In this document: positions 1 to 7,909 of the stretch, one piece after another
Position numbering within the stretch: the first letter of the stretch is position 1
Layout: each line of letters starts with the position of its first letter
Assembly (NCBI RefSeq): GCF_000968195.1
Contig: NZ_FO704550.1
Location: forward strand, 1,488,001-1,552,000
Direction of reading: 5' to 3'
Length of the DNA: 64,000 nt
From: Xenorhabdus doucetiae
GTDB lineage: Bacteria > Pseudomonadota > Gammaproteobacteria > Enterobacterales > Enterobacteriaceae
Notes under the pieces: model-generated
Databases searched by the model: none
Seen by the model: only the letters and a program-made list of their open reading frames with translations
What the model was told of the DNA's origin: nothing
Position numbers and translations under genes: made by a program

Positions 1-27
1 CAACTCCTACGTAGTTGGTTGTGGTGA

Positions 28-60
28 GCGTTCTGGTTGTGCTCCAACACAATCAGAACG
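28..60. terminator. Hairpin downstream of the XRE gene
   Basis: Two arms reading CGTTCTG(g)TTGTG and ACACAA(t)CAGAACG pair around a short loop just past the stop of the minus-strand XRE gene. There is no T-run next to it, so it may be a weak terminator or only a structured 3' end. Confidence 0.35.
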
Positions 61-69
61 CGTTAACTC

Positions 70-468
70 TTAGCGTGTGATATTAATTGCCTGTTTAATC
101 TTCTCTTGCGTGATAGCCATATCCAGAAAATGACAAATGACGTCCTGATCTTCTGCGGCTAACGCGTCAACCTGCCGGCACAACTCTTTTAGCCGCTTGT
201 TTTTAATATCAAAAACAGGTGCGGTTGTGCCTTCCTCGCCTAATAGCAAATGGTCAATACTGACTTCAAGTAACTGTGCCAATTTAATAATGTAGTCAAA
301 CTGTGGCTTAACCTGCCCTTGCTCCCAGCGCCCAACCATCCGGGGCTGAATATCCAGCAAATTAGCCAGTTCCAGTTGTGTAAGCTGTCTTTCCTTGCGT
401 AATCCAGCAAGCCGTTTACCAAAATCAGTCATAAATGAACAAAGCCAGTTAATGTGTTTGTTCATCAT
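70..468 (-). CDS. XRE-family HTH transcriptional regulator
   Basis: A 132-residue DNA-binding regulator, probably the repressor of the divergent primase module. A Cro/cI-type helix-turn-helix spans about residues 13-75 and contains RKERQLTQLELANLL and MVGRWEQGQ. A charged C-terminal tail of about 55 residues (VFDIKNKRLKELCRQVD) may mediate dimerisation. The first ATG is preferred because AAAAGGA lies 8 bases upstream; an internal ATG at 432 has no ribosome binding site. A palindrome in the 77-base gap to the primase gene is a likely self-operator. A second copy of only the C-terminal tail lies at 7910-8074 beside symE. Family assignment is firm; targets are inferred. Confidence 0.85.
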   Translation of the reverse strand: MMNKHINWLCSFMTDFGKRLAGLRKERQLTQLELANLLDIQPRMVGRWEQGQVKPQFDYIIKLAQLLEVSIDHLLLGEEGTTAPVFDIKNKRLKELCRQVDALAAEDQDVICHFLDMAITQEKIKQAINITR

Positions 469-495
469 GATAGGTGTCCTTTTTTAATCTAAGTC

Positions 496-532
496 TTGAA
501 AGTATTATATTGACCTGTATTATATAGGTCAA
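496..532 (+). promoter_or_regulatory. Divergent promoter with palindromic operator
   Basis: The arms TTGACCT (510-516) and AGGTCAA (526-532) form an inverted repeat. On the plus strand, TTGAAA at 496 and a TATTAT/ATTATA box near 519-525 give plausible -35 and -10 elements about 17 bases apart, so the palindrome overlaps the -10. This layout suits repression of the primase promoter by the adjacent XRE protein. It is inferred from sequence only. Confidence 0.5.
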
Positions 533-566
533 TAGTGACCTTGACGTGATTTTAAAGGATTATGAT

Positions 567-3263
567 ATGGCTCGCATTCCCGACGCAGAATTACAGCACC
601 TGAAAACCGCCGTCTCCTTGGTGGCTATCCTTAAGCAGCAGGGGCGGCAGCTTTTTAAACGCGGCAGGGACATGACCGTGCTGTGCCCGTTCCATGAAGA
701 GAAAACGCCCTCCATGGTGATTACCCCATCGAAAAATCTCTATCACTGCTTTGGCTGCGACGCGGGCGGGTCGGTGCTGGACTGGGTGATGAAAACCGAA
801 AACTTGAGCCTGCGTCATGCCGTGGAACGGTTGCGTGCCGTGCTGGGTGTTAATCCCTCGGTCGAGCCGCTGGTGCAGCCTGCGGAACTGGCCGGGGAGG
901 CGGTCGGGCAACAGGCGCTGCTGGCACGGGTGGTTGAGTTTTATCACCATACCCTGCTGAATGCGCCGGAAGCGCAGGATTATCTGGCGAAGCGGCGGCT
1001 CAACCATCCTGAATTAGTGGCGCAGTTCAAGCTGGGTTTTGCCAACCGCACGCTGGCTTACCGCCTGCCCCCGAAAAAAGTGAAAGCGGGCGAGGAGATC
1101 CGCCGCCGCTTACGGACATCAGGCATCATGCGTGAGTCGGGGCATGAGCATTTTGTCGGCTCGCTGGTTGTGCCGGTGATCGGCCCTGAGGGGCAGGTGC
1201 AGGAGATGTACGGGCGTAAAATCGGTGATCGGCTGCGTGGCGGCACGGTCGCGCATCTCTATCTGCCGGGCAAACAGGCCGGGGTCTGGAATGCCGCAGC
1301 GCTGAGTGCGTCCAAGACCCTGATCCTGTGTGAATCACTGATGGATGCGATGTCGTTCTGGGTGTCCGGTCATCGTAATGTCACCGCCGCCTATGGCGTG
1401 AACGGGGTGACGGATGATCACTGGCAGGCGTTCGAACAGCACGGCATTAAGCAAATCCTGATCGCGTTCGACAATGACCATGCCGGCAATGACGCTGCAG
1501 TGAAACTGGCGGCTGCGCTGGCCGCCAAAGGGATCGCCCCGTTGCGCGTGGTGTTCCCGCCGGACAGGGATGCGAACAGTTATCTGTGCCAGCTGGCCGA
1601 GCCGGAAACCGCCTTCTCGCTGTTGATTGAGGGCGCGGTGCCGATGCAGGCCGTGGCAGGCATGGAGATCGTTGAGCGGCAGACAGCGGAACTCGTCACC
1701 GCGCCAGAACCAGCGGCTTCTTTAGCGGCTGCCTCCCTGCCCAACGTAACGCCGGGCGTGGTCTGTGAATCCGGTGATCACGGTGAACTGCTGGTCTCCA
1801 TCGGCATATTACGCTGGTGCCTGCGGGGCTTAAGTGCAGCCAGGGCAGGGGCGGCAGCGATGAAACTCAATGCGCAGGTACTGGACACCCAAAGCGGGGT
1901 GCTGTTCGCCGACGGGGTTGACCTGATGAGCGCCCGCAGCCGCAACAGCTATGCCCGGCTGGCCGCGACCGAACTGGGGCTGGGAGAAGCGGAACTGCGC
2001 CGCTCACTGGGGCAGGTGTTACTGGCGGTGGAACAGTGGCAGCAGCAGGCGGCCGCGGGCACGGCACAGAAAGCCCCGGCGATGGGGACAGCGGAACGGG
2101 AAGCGGCACTGGCCTTGCTGCAAGCTGAAAATCTTATTGAACGTATCACGGCTGACTTAGCCGCCTGTGGCGTGGTCGGTGAATCAACCAACCTGTTAGC
2201 GGGCTATCTGGCGGCGGTGAGCCGCAAACTGCCCAAACCCTTAGCCGTCCTGATCCAGAGCAGCAGTGCGGCGGGAAAATCATCATTAATGGACGCCGTG
2301 CTCAACCTGATCCCCGAAGAAGAGCGTATCCAGTACAGCGCCATGACCGGCCAGAGCCTGTTCTACCTCGGTGAAACCAATCTCCAGCATAAAATCCTCG
2401 CCATTGCCGAAGAAGAAGGGGTGCGGCAGGCGGCCTATGCGCTCAAGCTGTTGCAGAGTGACGGTGAGCTGACCATGGCGAGCACGGGCAAGGACGAAAC
2501 CACGGGCAATCTGGTGACCAAAAGCTACACGGTGAAAGGCCCGGTGATGCTGATGCTGACCACGACCGCCATTGATGTCGATGAAGAGCTGCTGAACCGC
2601 TGTCTGGTGCTGACCGTCAATGAATCCCGCGAACAGACCGAAGCTATCCATGCGGTGCAGCGCCATAAGCAGACGCTCGAAGGCCTGCTGGCTGAGAACG
2701 AACGGGACTACCTCACTGAACTGCACCAGAACGCCCAGCGGCTGCTGAAACCGCTGAATGTGGTCAATCCTTACGCCAGCCAGTTGACCTTTATGTCAGA
2801 CAAAACCCGCACCCGGCGTGACCATATGAAATACCTGACCTTAATCCAGAGCATCGCACTGCTTCACCAGTACCAGCGGGAAGTCAAGGTGGCTGAACAT
2901 CGCGGCAGGGTGCTGGAATACATCGAAGTCAGCAAGGACGATATCCGGCTGGCGAACCAGCTCGCACATGACATCTTAGGCCGGACGCTCGACGAGATGC
3001 CGCCGCAGACGCGCAAGTTACTGTTGCTGATACAGGACTGGATACGGGACAGCGGCCAGCCCCGCCACGAAATGATGTTTACCCGCAAGCAGTTACGGGA
3101 TACGGTGCAGTGGGGCGATACCCAGCTCAAGGTGCACCTGTCCCGGCTGGTCGAAATGGAATACCTGTTACTGCACCGCCGCGGCCTGACGTTCGCCTAT
3201 GAACTGCTGTTTGACGGTGACGGCAGCGAGGCGGCGCACCTGTGCGGCCTGATAGCCCCCTGA
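567..3263 (+). CDS. CHC2 zinc-finger/Toprim primase with C-terminal ATPase-like domain
   Basis: Large (898-residue) mobile-element replication protein. An N-terminal DnaG-type zinc finger is visible at C40-x2-H43-x17-C61-x2-C64. A Toprim domain follows, with the glutamate in LILCESLMDA (about residue 254) and the acidic motif LIAFDNDHAGND (about 298-309). The C-terminal half has a Walker-A-like SSSAAGKSS (about 565-573) and an acidic LAIAEEEG (about 611), suggesting a fused NTPase/helicase-like part. The ATG at 567 is chosen because AAAGGA lies 7 bases upstream; the GTG at 546 has no such signal. Base composition is much richer in GC than the chromosomal part, a sign of transfer. Role inferred: priming replication of an ICE or plasmid. 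Confidence 0.85.
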   Translation: MARIPDAELQHLKTAVSLVAILKQQGRQLFKRGRDMTVLCPFHEEKTPSMVITPSKNLYHCFGCDAGGSVLDWVMKTENLSLRHAVERLRAVLGVNPSVEPLVQPAELAGEAVGQQALLARVVEFYHHTLLNAPEAQDYLAKRRLNHPELVAQFKLGFANRTLAYRLPPKKVKAGEEIRRRLRTSGIMRESGHEHFVGSLVVPVIGPEGQVQEMYGRKIGDRLRGGTVAHLYLPGKQAGVWNAAALSASKTLILCESLMDAMSFWVSGHRNVTAAYGVNGVTDDHWQAFEQHGIKQILIAFDNDHAGNDAAVKLAAALAAKGIAPLRVVFPPDRDANSYLCQLAEPETAFSLLIEGAVPMQAVAGMEIVERQTAELVTAPEPAASLAAASLPNVTPGVVCESGDHGELLVSIGILRWCLRGLSAARAGAAAMKLNAQVLDTQSGVLFADGVDLMSARSRNSYARLAATELGLGEAELRRSLGQVLLAVEQWQQQAAAGTAQKAPAMGTAEREAALALLQAENLIERITADLAACGVVGESTNLLAGYLAAVSRKLPKPLAVLIQSSSAAGKSSLMDAVLNLIPEEERIQYSAMTGQSLFYLGETNLQHKILAIAEEEGVRQAAYALKLLQSDGELTMASTGKDETTGNLVTKSYTVKGPVMLMLTTTAIDVDEELLNRCLVLTVNESREQTEAIHAVQRHKQTLEGLLAENERDYLTELHQNAQRLLKPLNVVNPYASQLTFMSDKTRTRRDHMKYLTLIQSIALLHQYQREVKVAEHRGRVLEYIEVSKDDIRLANQLAHDILGRTLDEMPPQTRKLLLLIQDWIRDSGQPRHEMMFTRKQLRDTVQWGDTQLKVHLSRLVEMEYLLLHRRGLTFAYELLFDGDGSEAAHLCGLIAP

Positions 3264-3296
3264 CCGGGACAGTATGATCTTCTCCGGTCGGGGTAA
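3256..3296 (+). terminator. GC-rich stem-loop after the primase gene
   Basis: CCCCTGACCGG and CCGGTCGGGG pair with a single bulge across the primase stop codon. No T-run follows, so it could be a Rho-dependent or weak terminator, or a structured spacer before the recombinase gene. The rest of the 235-base gap to 3499 shows no gene. Confidence 0.3.
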
Positions 3297-3498
3297 AGGG
3301 ATGAGCAGTCGCCCACAGGTCGGCATCCCGTCGGCAGGCAGTCGGGTCAGCTGAATCCCGGCAACGTCAGGTATAGCAAGGCTTCCGGTCAACGCGGTCG
3401 GCCTCAGGCAAAAATCACTGTTCCGGCCACTTCCCTAACTCCCCCCCGGCCGTACTGTCCCCTCTCTCACTCACACAATAAAAAAGAAGGAAACTCCG

Positions 3499-4575
3499 AT
3501 GACAAGCTCACATCCCCCTCTGCTCGCCACCTTACGCCAGCAACTGGAGGCGTATCTGGATACGCAGGCCGCACAGGGAAAAGCCCCGCGCACGCTGGAA
3601 AGCTACCGGGAACGGCTGCTCCCGTTCGTGGACTGGTGCGAACAGCGCACCGTCCGTTATCCTGCGCAGGTGACGCTGGGGTTGCTGGAAAGCTGGCAGC
3701 GCTACCTGCGGGCTTACCGCAAGGCCGACGGCCAGCCTTACGGTCATAACGGGCAGCGTGAACGCCTGAGCACGCTGCGGTTGTGGTTCCGCTGGCTGCT
3801 GCAACGGCACCACATCCTCTATAACCCCGCCGAGCAGTTGGTGTTGCCGAAAGAAGAGAAGCGGTTACCCGCCCAGATACTGAGTGAAGGTGAAACAGCA
3901 CGGGTGCTGGACAGCCTGGATGACCAGAGTATCTTGGGGCTGCGCAACCGGGTGATGCTGGAAGTGCTCTGGAGCAGCGGCATCCGGCGCATGGAGCTGC
4001 GCCAGCTCAGACAAAGTGATATTGACGTCGAACGGGGCGCCGTGATTGTCCGGCAGGGCAAGGGCAACAAAGACCGGGTGGTGCCTGTCGGGGAACGGGC
4101 GCTGCACTGGCTGGAACGCTATCTGGCGCAGGTGCGTCCCGAACTGGCCGGGCAGCATGACAGCGGGTATCTGTTTATCTCACAAAAAGGCCGGCCGCTC
4201 AGTCCGGGCCACCTGACGCACATCGCCGCGAAAGCCATCCGGCAGCAGGCCAGACTTGACAAGCCGGGCGCCTGTCACCTGTTCCGGCACTCAATGGCCA
4301 CGCAGATGCTGGACAACGGGGCGGATATCCGGCATATCCAGGCGATGCTGGGGCATGAGAAGCTGGATACCACGCAACTCTATACCCGGGTGGCCATCGG
4401 CCAGCTCAAGAAAGTGCATCAACAGACCCATCCGGCCGAACGTGACAATCCGGCCTTACCGAAAACAGACAGCCATACCGAACCCCCGGAGAGCCGTTCA
4501 GGGCACAGCATGGCTGACAGCACAGCACTGGACAACCACGCCCAACGTGGCGGACAGCCCGATAATCCCCGTTGA
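3499..4575 (+). CDS. XerC/D-like tyrosine recombinase (integrase)
   Basis: A 358-residue site-specific recombinase. An N-terminal SAM-like core-binding domain (about residues 10-105, with LESYRERLLPFVDWC) precedes the catalytic domain. The full catalytic set is visible: R163 in SSGIRR, K188 in GKGNKDR, H260 and R263 in HLFRHS, H286 in LGHEKLD, and the nucleophile Y295 in TTQLYTR. About 50 residues after the tyrosine are low-complexity and polar and unlike chromosomal XerC. AAGGAA lies just before the ATG. It follows the primase gene on the same strand, so it probably belongs to the same mobile module and serves integration or multimer resolution. It is not the housekeeping xerC, whose usual neighbours are absent. 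Confidence 0.88.
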   Translation: MTSSHPPLLATLRQQLEAYLDTQAAQGKAPRTLESYRERLLPFVDWCEQRTVRYPAQVTLGLLESWQRYLRAYRKADGQPYGHNGQRERLSTLRLWFRWLLQRHHILYNPAEQLVLPKEEKRLPAQILSEGETARVLDSLDDQSILGLRNRVMLEVLWSSGIRRMELRQLRQSDIDVERGAVIVRQGKGNKDRVVPVGERALHWLERYLAQVRPELAGQHDSGYLFISQKGRPLSPGHLTHIAAKAIRQQARLDKPGACHLFRHSMATQMLDNGADIRHIQAMLGHEKLDTTQLYTRVAIGQLKKVHQQTHPAERDNPALPKTDSHTEPPESRSGHSMADSTALDNHAQRGGQPDNPR

Positions 4576-5442
4576 GTTGGGCAGGGTGCGGTGCAGGGGC
4601 AGACCGTGGCCGGACTGCCCGTCGGCCTCGGCGTCGGCGGGGGTAAATAGGCAATGAGCGGCGGCGGCCACGGTGTCCCCGTTCACGCTGGCGTAGCCGC
4701 CCAAAGCCTATTCAACATAATGCGAGGGAATTAGGCGAAACTCGCCGTTCATGTGCGTGCCAGTCAGGCACACCGCAAAGCGGCTCGCATCGCCTAATTA
4801 ACATTATGTCTGCGCCCCCGCTGTTCGGCATCGCAGGGTGTGGCGCACAAGGCGGCGCCTTCTGCTCTGACCTTCTGAGCCAGTCCTCAGCAATCCGTGT
4901 TCTTCTTTAGCTGCTTTGCTGCGTCCAGCCAACAACCCTGAAGGCAGGTCGGCCTGCGGCCTCCGGTTTTACCTCCCCCGCCCCAACCCCGCTGCACTGG
5001 CGGCGCGCGGCTCGCACTGCGCTGCGCTCCGTTGCTCGTTGCCGTGCTCGCCATCTCCGCCCCGTGCAGCCCCCGCAGGGGGCTTCCCTTGAACAAAACC
5101 CGCTGTCATGCAAACACAGTGTTGTACCTGAACGTTCCGTGCCCCAGAGCGTCGCAGGGGCGCCGCTGGCAGGCTCTGTGCCGCCCGCACCCGCAGAACG
5201 GCCGCCCGCCGCCCAAACAAGTTGGGCGACGTTCGCCCGTTGCCGAAAGGGAAACCGGTCACAAAATCCGGCGGTTCAGCCCATCATGGCCGAAAATCGC
5301 GGCTATACTGCCTTCCGGCGCAGGGCAAAAAAATCCTGAAAGTGCGTATCAGCGTTTTGAGTTCGCGGGCGTGGGCGAAACGGGTAAGGTGGGTACTTTA
5401 ACGTGCTGATAGTAAACGGAAAAATCGCTTCAAAAAGTATGA
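4576..5442. other. Palindrome-rich gap without convincing genes
   Basis: An 867-base GC-rich stretch between the recombinase gene and the Rhs fragment. Open frames exist on both strands, but all are proline/arginine-rich, overlap each other and lack ribosome binding sites, as expected by chance in GC-rich DNA. It contains the nested inverted repeats at 4715-4809 and a possible promoter near 5290-5310 (GCTATACTG). It probably corresponds to a non-coding att, origin or leader region of the element, cut off where the Rhs sequence begins. Confidence 0.4.
4715..4809. repeat. Nested inverted repeats
   Basis: ACATAATG (4715-4722) pairs with CATTATGT (4802-4809). AATTAGGCGA (4729-4738) pairs with TCGCCTAATT (4790-4799). 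ATGCGAG (4720-4726) can also pair with CTCGCAT (4784-4790). A local hairpin GGCGA-aac-TCGCC occupies 4734-4746. The set can fold into alternative extended cruciforms. Function is unknown; candidates are a recombinase target, an origin or a folded single-strand recombination site. Confidence 0.6.
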
Positions 5443-5919
5443 CCGTGTCGGGGTAGTCCCGAAGACCCGATAGGGCTGGCGGGGGGCATTAACTTATATC
5501 GGTATGCACCGAATCCCCTCTCATGGATCGATCCTCTTGGGTTAAAATGTACACCTCAACAGTTAGCCCAAAATAGAGCTAACGGAAAAACGTGGGAAGC
5601 TACTGTTACTCAGGCTGCTCAGAATAAATATGGTGCAAATAATGTATTTGAGCAGGTCTATATTCGTCCTTTAGATGCTAATGGTAATCCAGTTAACTAC
5701 AGAGTTATTGTTGATAATGCAATAACATCACCTAATTCACCGATTAAGTTAGTAGATGCAAAAGCATCAACAACGGCTCCATTCACTAAAAACCAAACGA
5801 AAGGATATCCTTTACTGTCCCAAAATGGAGGCATTATTGAGAGCGGTCCTTTATCTGGAACGACTATAGGGCCAACGAGTGTGAACAGAATAGATCCAAC
5901 AACCATTGGAAACTTGTAG
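5443..5919 (+). pseudogene. Rhs C-terminal tip: end of Rhs core plus variable toxin domain
   Basis: An open frame of 158 codons that starts inside the conserved end of an Rhs core (DPIGLAGGINLYRYAPNP followed by DPLGL) and continues into a variable C-terminal toxin of about 120 residues. No start codon precedes it and an in-frame TGA lies at 5440-5442, so the thousand-residue Rhs shell and delivery region are missing. In the toxin part, WEATVTQAAQ followed by IKLVDAKAS (D-x-K) resembles a PD-(D/E)XK nuclease core; that reading is an inference. The immunity gene starts 7 bases after the stop. It is either a silent orphan cassette awaiting recombination with a full rhs gene, or a remnant. Confidence 0.8.
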
Positions 5920-5926
5920 GGCTAAT

Positions 5927-6430
5927 ATGCAAAAACACGATGCCATTATTTACGAGTATGGGGATAAATATTTTATCATTCAGCGTTCGAAACAAGATGA
6001 GCGACAGAGTGAATGTCCCAGTGAAAATGTAGCATTAACAAATTCGTTGCCTATAGACATAAACTATTCCTTGCTGGGTGAGAGTGTGTTAAGAGCTATT
6101 GATAATTATGGGGCTATTAAACCTTCTTATTCTCCGTGGGAGTTGAAGGAACTGAGGAAACAACTTTGTGGCTGGATTGGTGCAAAGTCTTATTCAGAAC
6201 TGTTAAGGACTAGTAGGTTGGTTATTGCTCAGAGGAATTTTGATAGAAACCGAATTGAAATTATTCCTTTCGACAATTTCAATATCAATAAATGGGAAAC
6301 AATGTTAGTAGACGACATGATATGTCTTCCTGCTGATTCAGATTTTGAAAGTGTTGGGATAGCGATTTATAAAGCATTTTCTATAGCAACAAATCATCCA
6401 GATAAAAAAATATATACCAATCGCCATTGA
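5927..6430 (+). CDS. CdiI/DUF1436-like immunity protein
   Basis: A 167-residue cytosolic protein with no signal peptide or membrane segment. Its layout (AIIYEYGDKYFII near the start, LGESVLRAI, WIGAKSYSELLRTS in the middle, SVGIAIYKAF near the end) matches from memory the DUF1436 family of contact-dependent-inhibition immunity proteins. Position directly after the Rhs toxin tip supports the role of binding and neutralising that toxin. The ATG at 5927 is preferred over a TTG at 5906 that lies inside the toxin frame. The last five residues (YTNRH) are encoded by the inserted IS630 end; the ancestral protein ended in DKKI. Family call is fairly confident, specificity inferred. Confidence 0.75.
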   Translation: MQKHDAIIYEYGDKYFIIQRSKQDERQSECPSENVALTNSLPIDINYSLLGESVLRAIDNYGAIKPSYSPWELKELRKQLCGWIGAKSYSELLRTSRLVIAQRNFDRNRIEIIPFDNFNINKWETMLVDDMICLPADSDFESVGIAIYKAFSIATNHPDKKIYTNRH

Positions 6431-7519
6431 AGATGCTTGATTTCTTATCCAAACCCGATCATGCTTGCAATCATGAAAATTCATCTGACACCAGAACAAA
6501 AACGTGCCCTCGAATTGATGCATGATACCACTCGTGATAGTCGAGTCTGTGATCGCATCAAGGCCGTGCTTTTGGCGTCAGAGGGCTGGACAGCTCAGAT
6601 GATTGCTCAGGCCTTACGTATTCATGAAACTACGGTAAGCCGTCACCTAAAAGATTTCATCGCGCAGGAAAAACTCACCCCCGAAAATGGCGGTTCTGAA
6701 AGCCATCTCTCTGCCAAACAAACCGCCGATCTGGTTGATTATTTGACGGCAAATTTGCTGCATACGACCGCTCAAATTGTGGATTATGTACGAGCTCGTT
6801 GGCAGGTGTCTTTCAGCGTGGGAGGCATGACGAAATGGCTTCACCGACAAGGTTTCAGCTACAAAAAGCCAAAGGGCGTTCCTCATAAATTCGATGCGGA
6901 TAAGCAGCAACAATTTATTGATGACTACCAGTCTCTGAAAGACCGGGCAGGTCAGAATGAACCTATCCTATTTATTGATGCGGTGCATCCTTCGCAGTCC
7001 ACAAAGCTCAGCTATGGTTGGATGAAAGCGGGGAAAAATCAGGTAAAAGTGGTCGAAACCACCGGCAGTCGTACCCGTCTCAATCTTCTGGGCGCCCTCA
7101 ATTTACAACGAATTGAAGACACCGTGATCCGTGAATACCCGAGTATCAATGCCGAAAATATCGCGTATTTTTTCGGCGCTATTAGAGAAACTTACCCACT
7201 TTCGCAAAAAATTCATATTATTCTGGATGGGGCGGGTTACCACCGGGCAGAATTGGTGAAAGAGGTGGCATATGTCCTTAATATTGAACTGCATTACCTA
7301 CCGCCTTACAGCCCAAACCTCAATCCAATAGAGCGATTGTGGAAGTATATGAATGAGCAAGTACGTAACAATGTTTATTTTCCGGATGCGAAGACATTCC
7401 GTGAAACCCTTCGTCACTTTTTTCATGTCACTTTGCCAGAAAAAGCGAAAGAACTCACGACTAGACTGACTGACAACTTTCAGATTTTAAAACCTGCATC
7501 TTCAAGTTAGATTGGTATA
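6413..7519 (+). mobile_element. IS630-family insertion sequence, apparently intact
   Basis: The ends TACCAATC (6415) and GATTGGTA (to 7517) are inverted, and both ends share the subterminal GAAGATGC. They are flanked by TA at 6413-6414 and 7518-7519, the dinucleotide duplication expected for IS630. One full-length transposase lies inside. Removing the element and one TA restores aaa-ata-TAA at the junction, so it landed in the stop codon of the upstream immunity gene. Confidence 0.85.
6473..7510 (+). CDS. IS630-family transposase
   Basis: A 345-residue DDE transposase. An N-terminal pair of helix-turn-helix regions (MIAQALRIHETTVSRHL) binds the ends. The catalytic triad is complete: D169 in LFIDAVH, D252 in IILDGAGYH and E287 in NPIERLWK. 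The ATG at 6473 begins MKIHLTPEQKRA, typical of this group; the upstream frame from 6437 lies in the terminal repeat. No frameshift or internal stop is seen, so the element should be active. It belongs to a different IS630 subgroup from the decayed copy at 19340-20499, as the end sequences and protein differ. Confidence 0.92.
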   Translation: MKIHLTPEQKRALELMHDTTRDSRVCDRIKAVLLASEGWTAQMIAQALRIHETTVSRHLKDFIAQEKLTPENGGSESHLSAKQTADLVDYLTANLLHTTAQIVDYVRARWQVSFSVGGMTKWLHRQGFSYKKPKGVPHKFDADKQQQFIDDYQSLKDRAGQNEPILFIDAVHPSQSTKLSYGWMKAGKNQVKVVETTGSRTRLNLLGALNLQRIEDTVIREYPSINAENIAYFFGAIRETYPLSQKIHIILDGAGYHRAELVKEVAYVLNIELHYLPPYSPNLNPIERLWKYMNEQVRNNVYFPDAKTFRETLRHFFHVTLPEKAKELTTRLTDNFQILKPASSS

Positions 7520-7530
7520 ATTACGGATAA

Positions 7531-7567
7531 GTCGGGAAAGAAATAAAATCTTCCCGGCTATTTTTAT
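7531..7567 (+). terminator. Rho-independent terminator
   Basis: GTCGGGAA and TTCCCGGC (imperfect stem) are followed by TATTTTTATT on the plus strand. It lies just past the IS630 right end and was probably the native terminator of the Rhs-tip/immunity unit before the insertion. It abuts the stop codon of the convergent symE gene. Confidence 0.65.
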
Positions 7568-7900
7568 TTAGCCACCGTTGTTCAGCACACTAAACATCCC
7601 GTCCTTAATCCCTTTTACCACCTGCCGCACCTGATAAAGCTGCTCGCGCAGTTCCTGCACCTCGTTGCAGTCGGCGATCAGCACGATTCCCCCCTGTGAA
7701 ATCCTCACAGTAACGCCGGTTCTGGTGTCAAATCCCGCTTCCTTCAGCCAGTCGCCTTTAAGCTGGAGGCTGGGGCTTTGTGAGTAACGAGTGGGGACTT
7801 TGGTTTTACGGTTGGTGTGGCAGATGCCAACATAGCCGACTTTCACACGGTGCTGTGTTTTGGAAATGGTCACTTCTGGTGCTGAATTGCGTTCAGCCAT
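7568..7900 (-). CDS. symE: SymE family toxin-like protein
   Basis: A 110-residue protein of the SymE type I toxin family. The core LQLKGDWLKEAGFDTRTG with VTVRISQGGIVLI is the AbrB-like fold of this family; E. coli SymE is an SOS-induced protein linked to RNA cleavage or nucleoid condensation and silenced by the antisense RNA SymR. The N-terminus (HRVKVGYV) also matches. It lies 9 bases after the stop of an XRE-tail fragment on the same strand, suggesting a former two-gene unit. No LexA box or clear SymR was recognised upstream, so regulation differs from E. coli or has been lost. SymE genes are often found beside rhs clusters, which fits this place. Confidence 0.85.
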   Translation of the reverse strand: MAERNSAPEVTISKTQHRVKVGYVGICHTNRKTKVPTRYSQSPSLQLKGDWLKEAGFDTRTGVTVRISQGGIVLIADCNEVQELREQLYQVRQVVKGIKDGMFSVLNNGG

Positions 7901-7909
7901 GATTAAATA

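Noticed and set aside
591..3130. Many open frames on the minus strand of the primase gene (for example 2286-2726)
   Set aside because: They mirror a GC-rich coding region, lack ribosome binding sites and family similarity, and the plus strand carries clear primase motifs.
4711..4809. Integron attC site
   Set aside because: ATTCAAC at the left resembles an R'' box, but no matching GTTRRRY box is at the right end and the recombinase is not an IntI type.
4887..5409. Overlapping Pro/Arg-rich frames on both strands after the recombinase gene
   Set aside because: Composition is that of translated GC-rich non-coding DNA; frames overlap and have no supported start.
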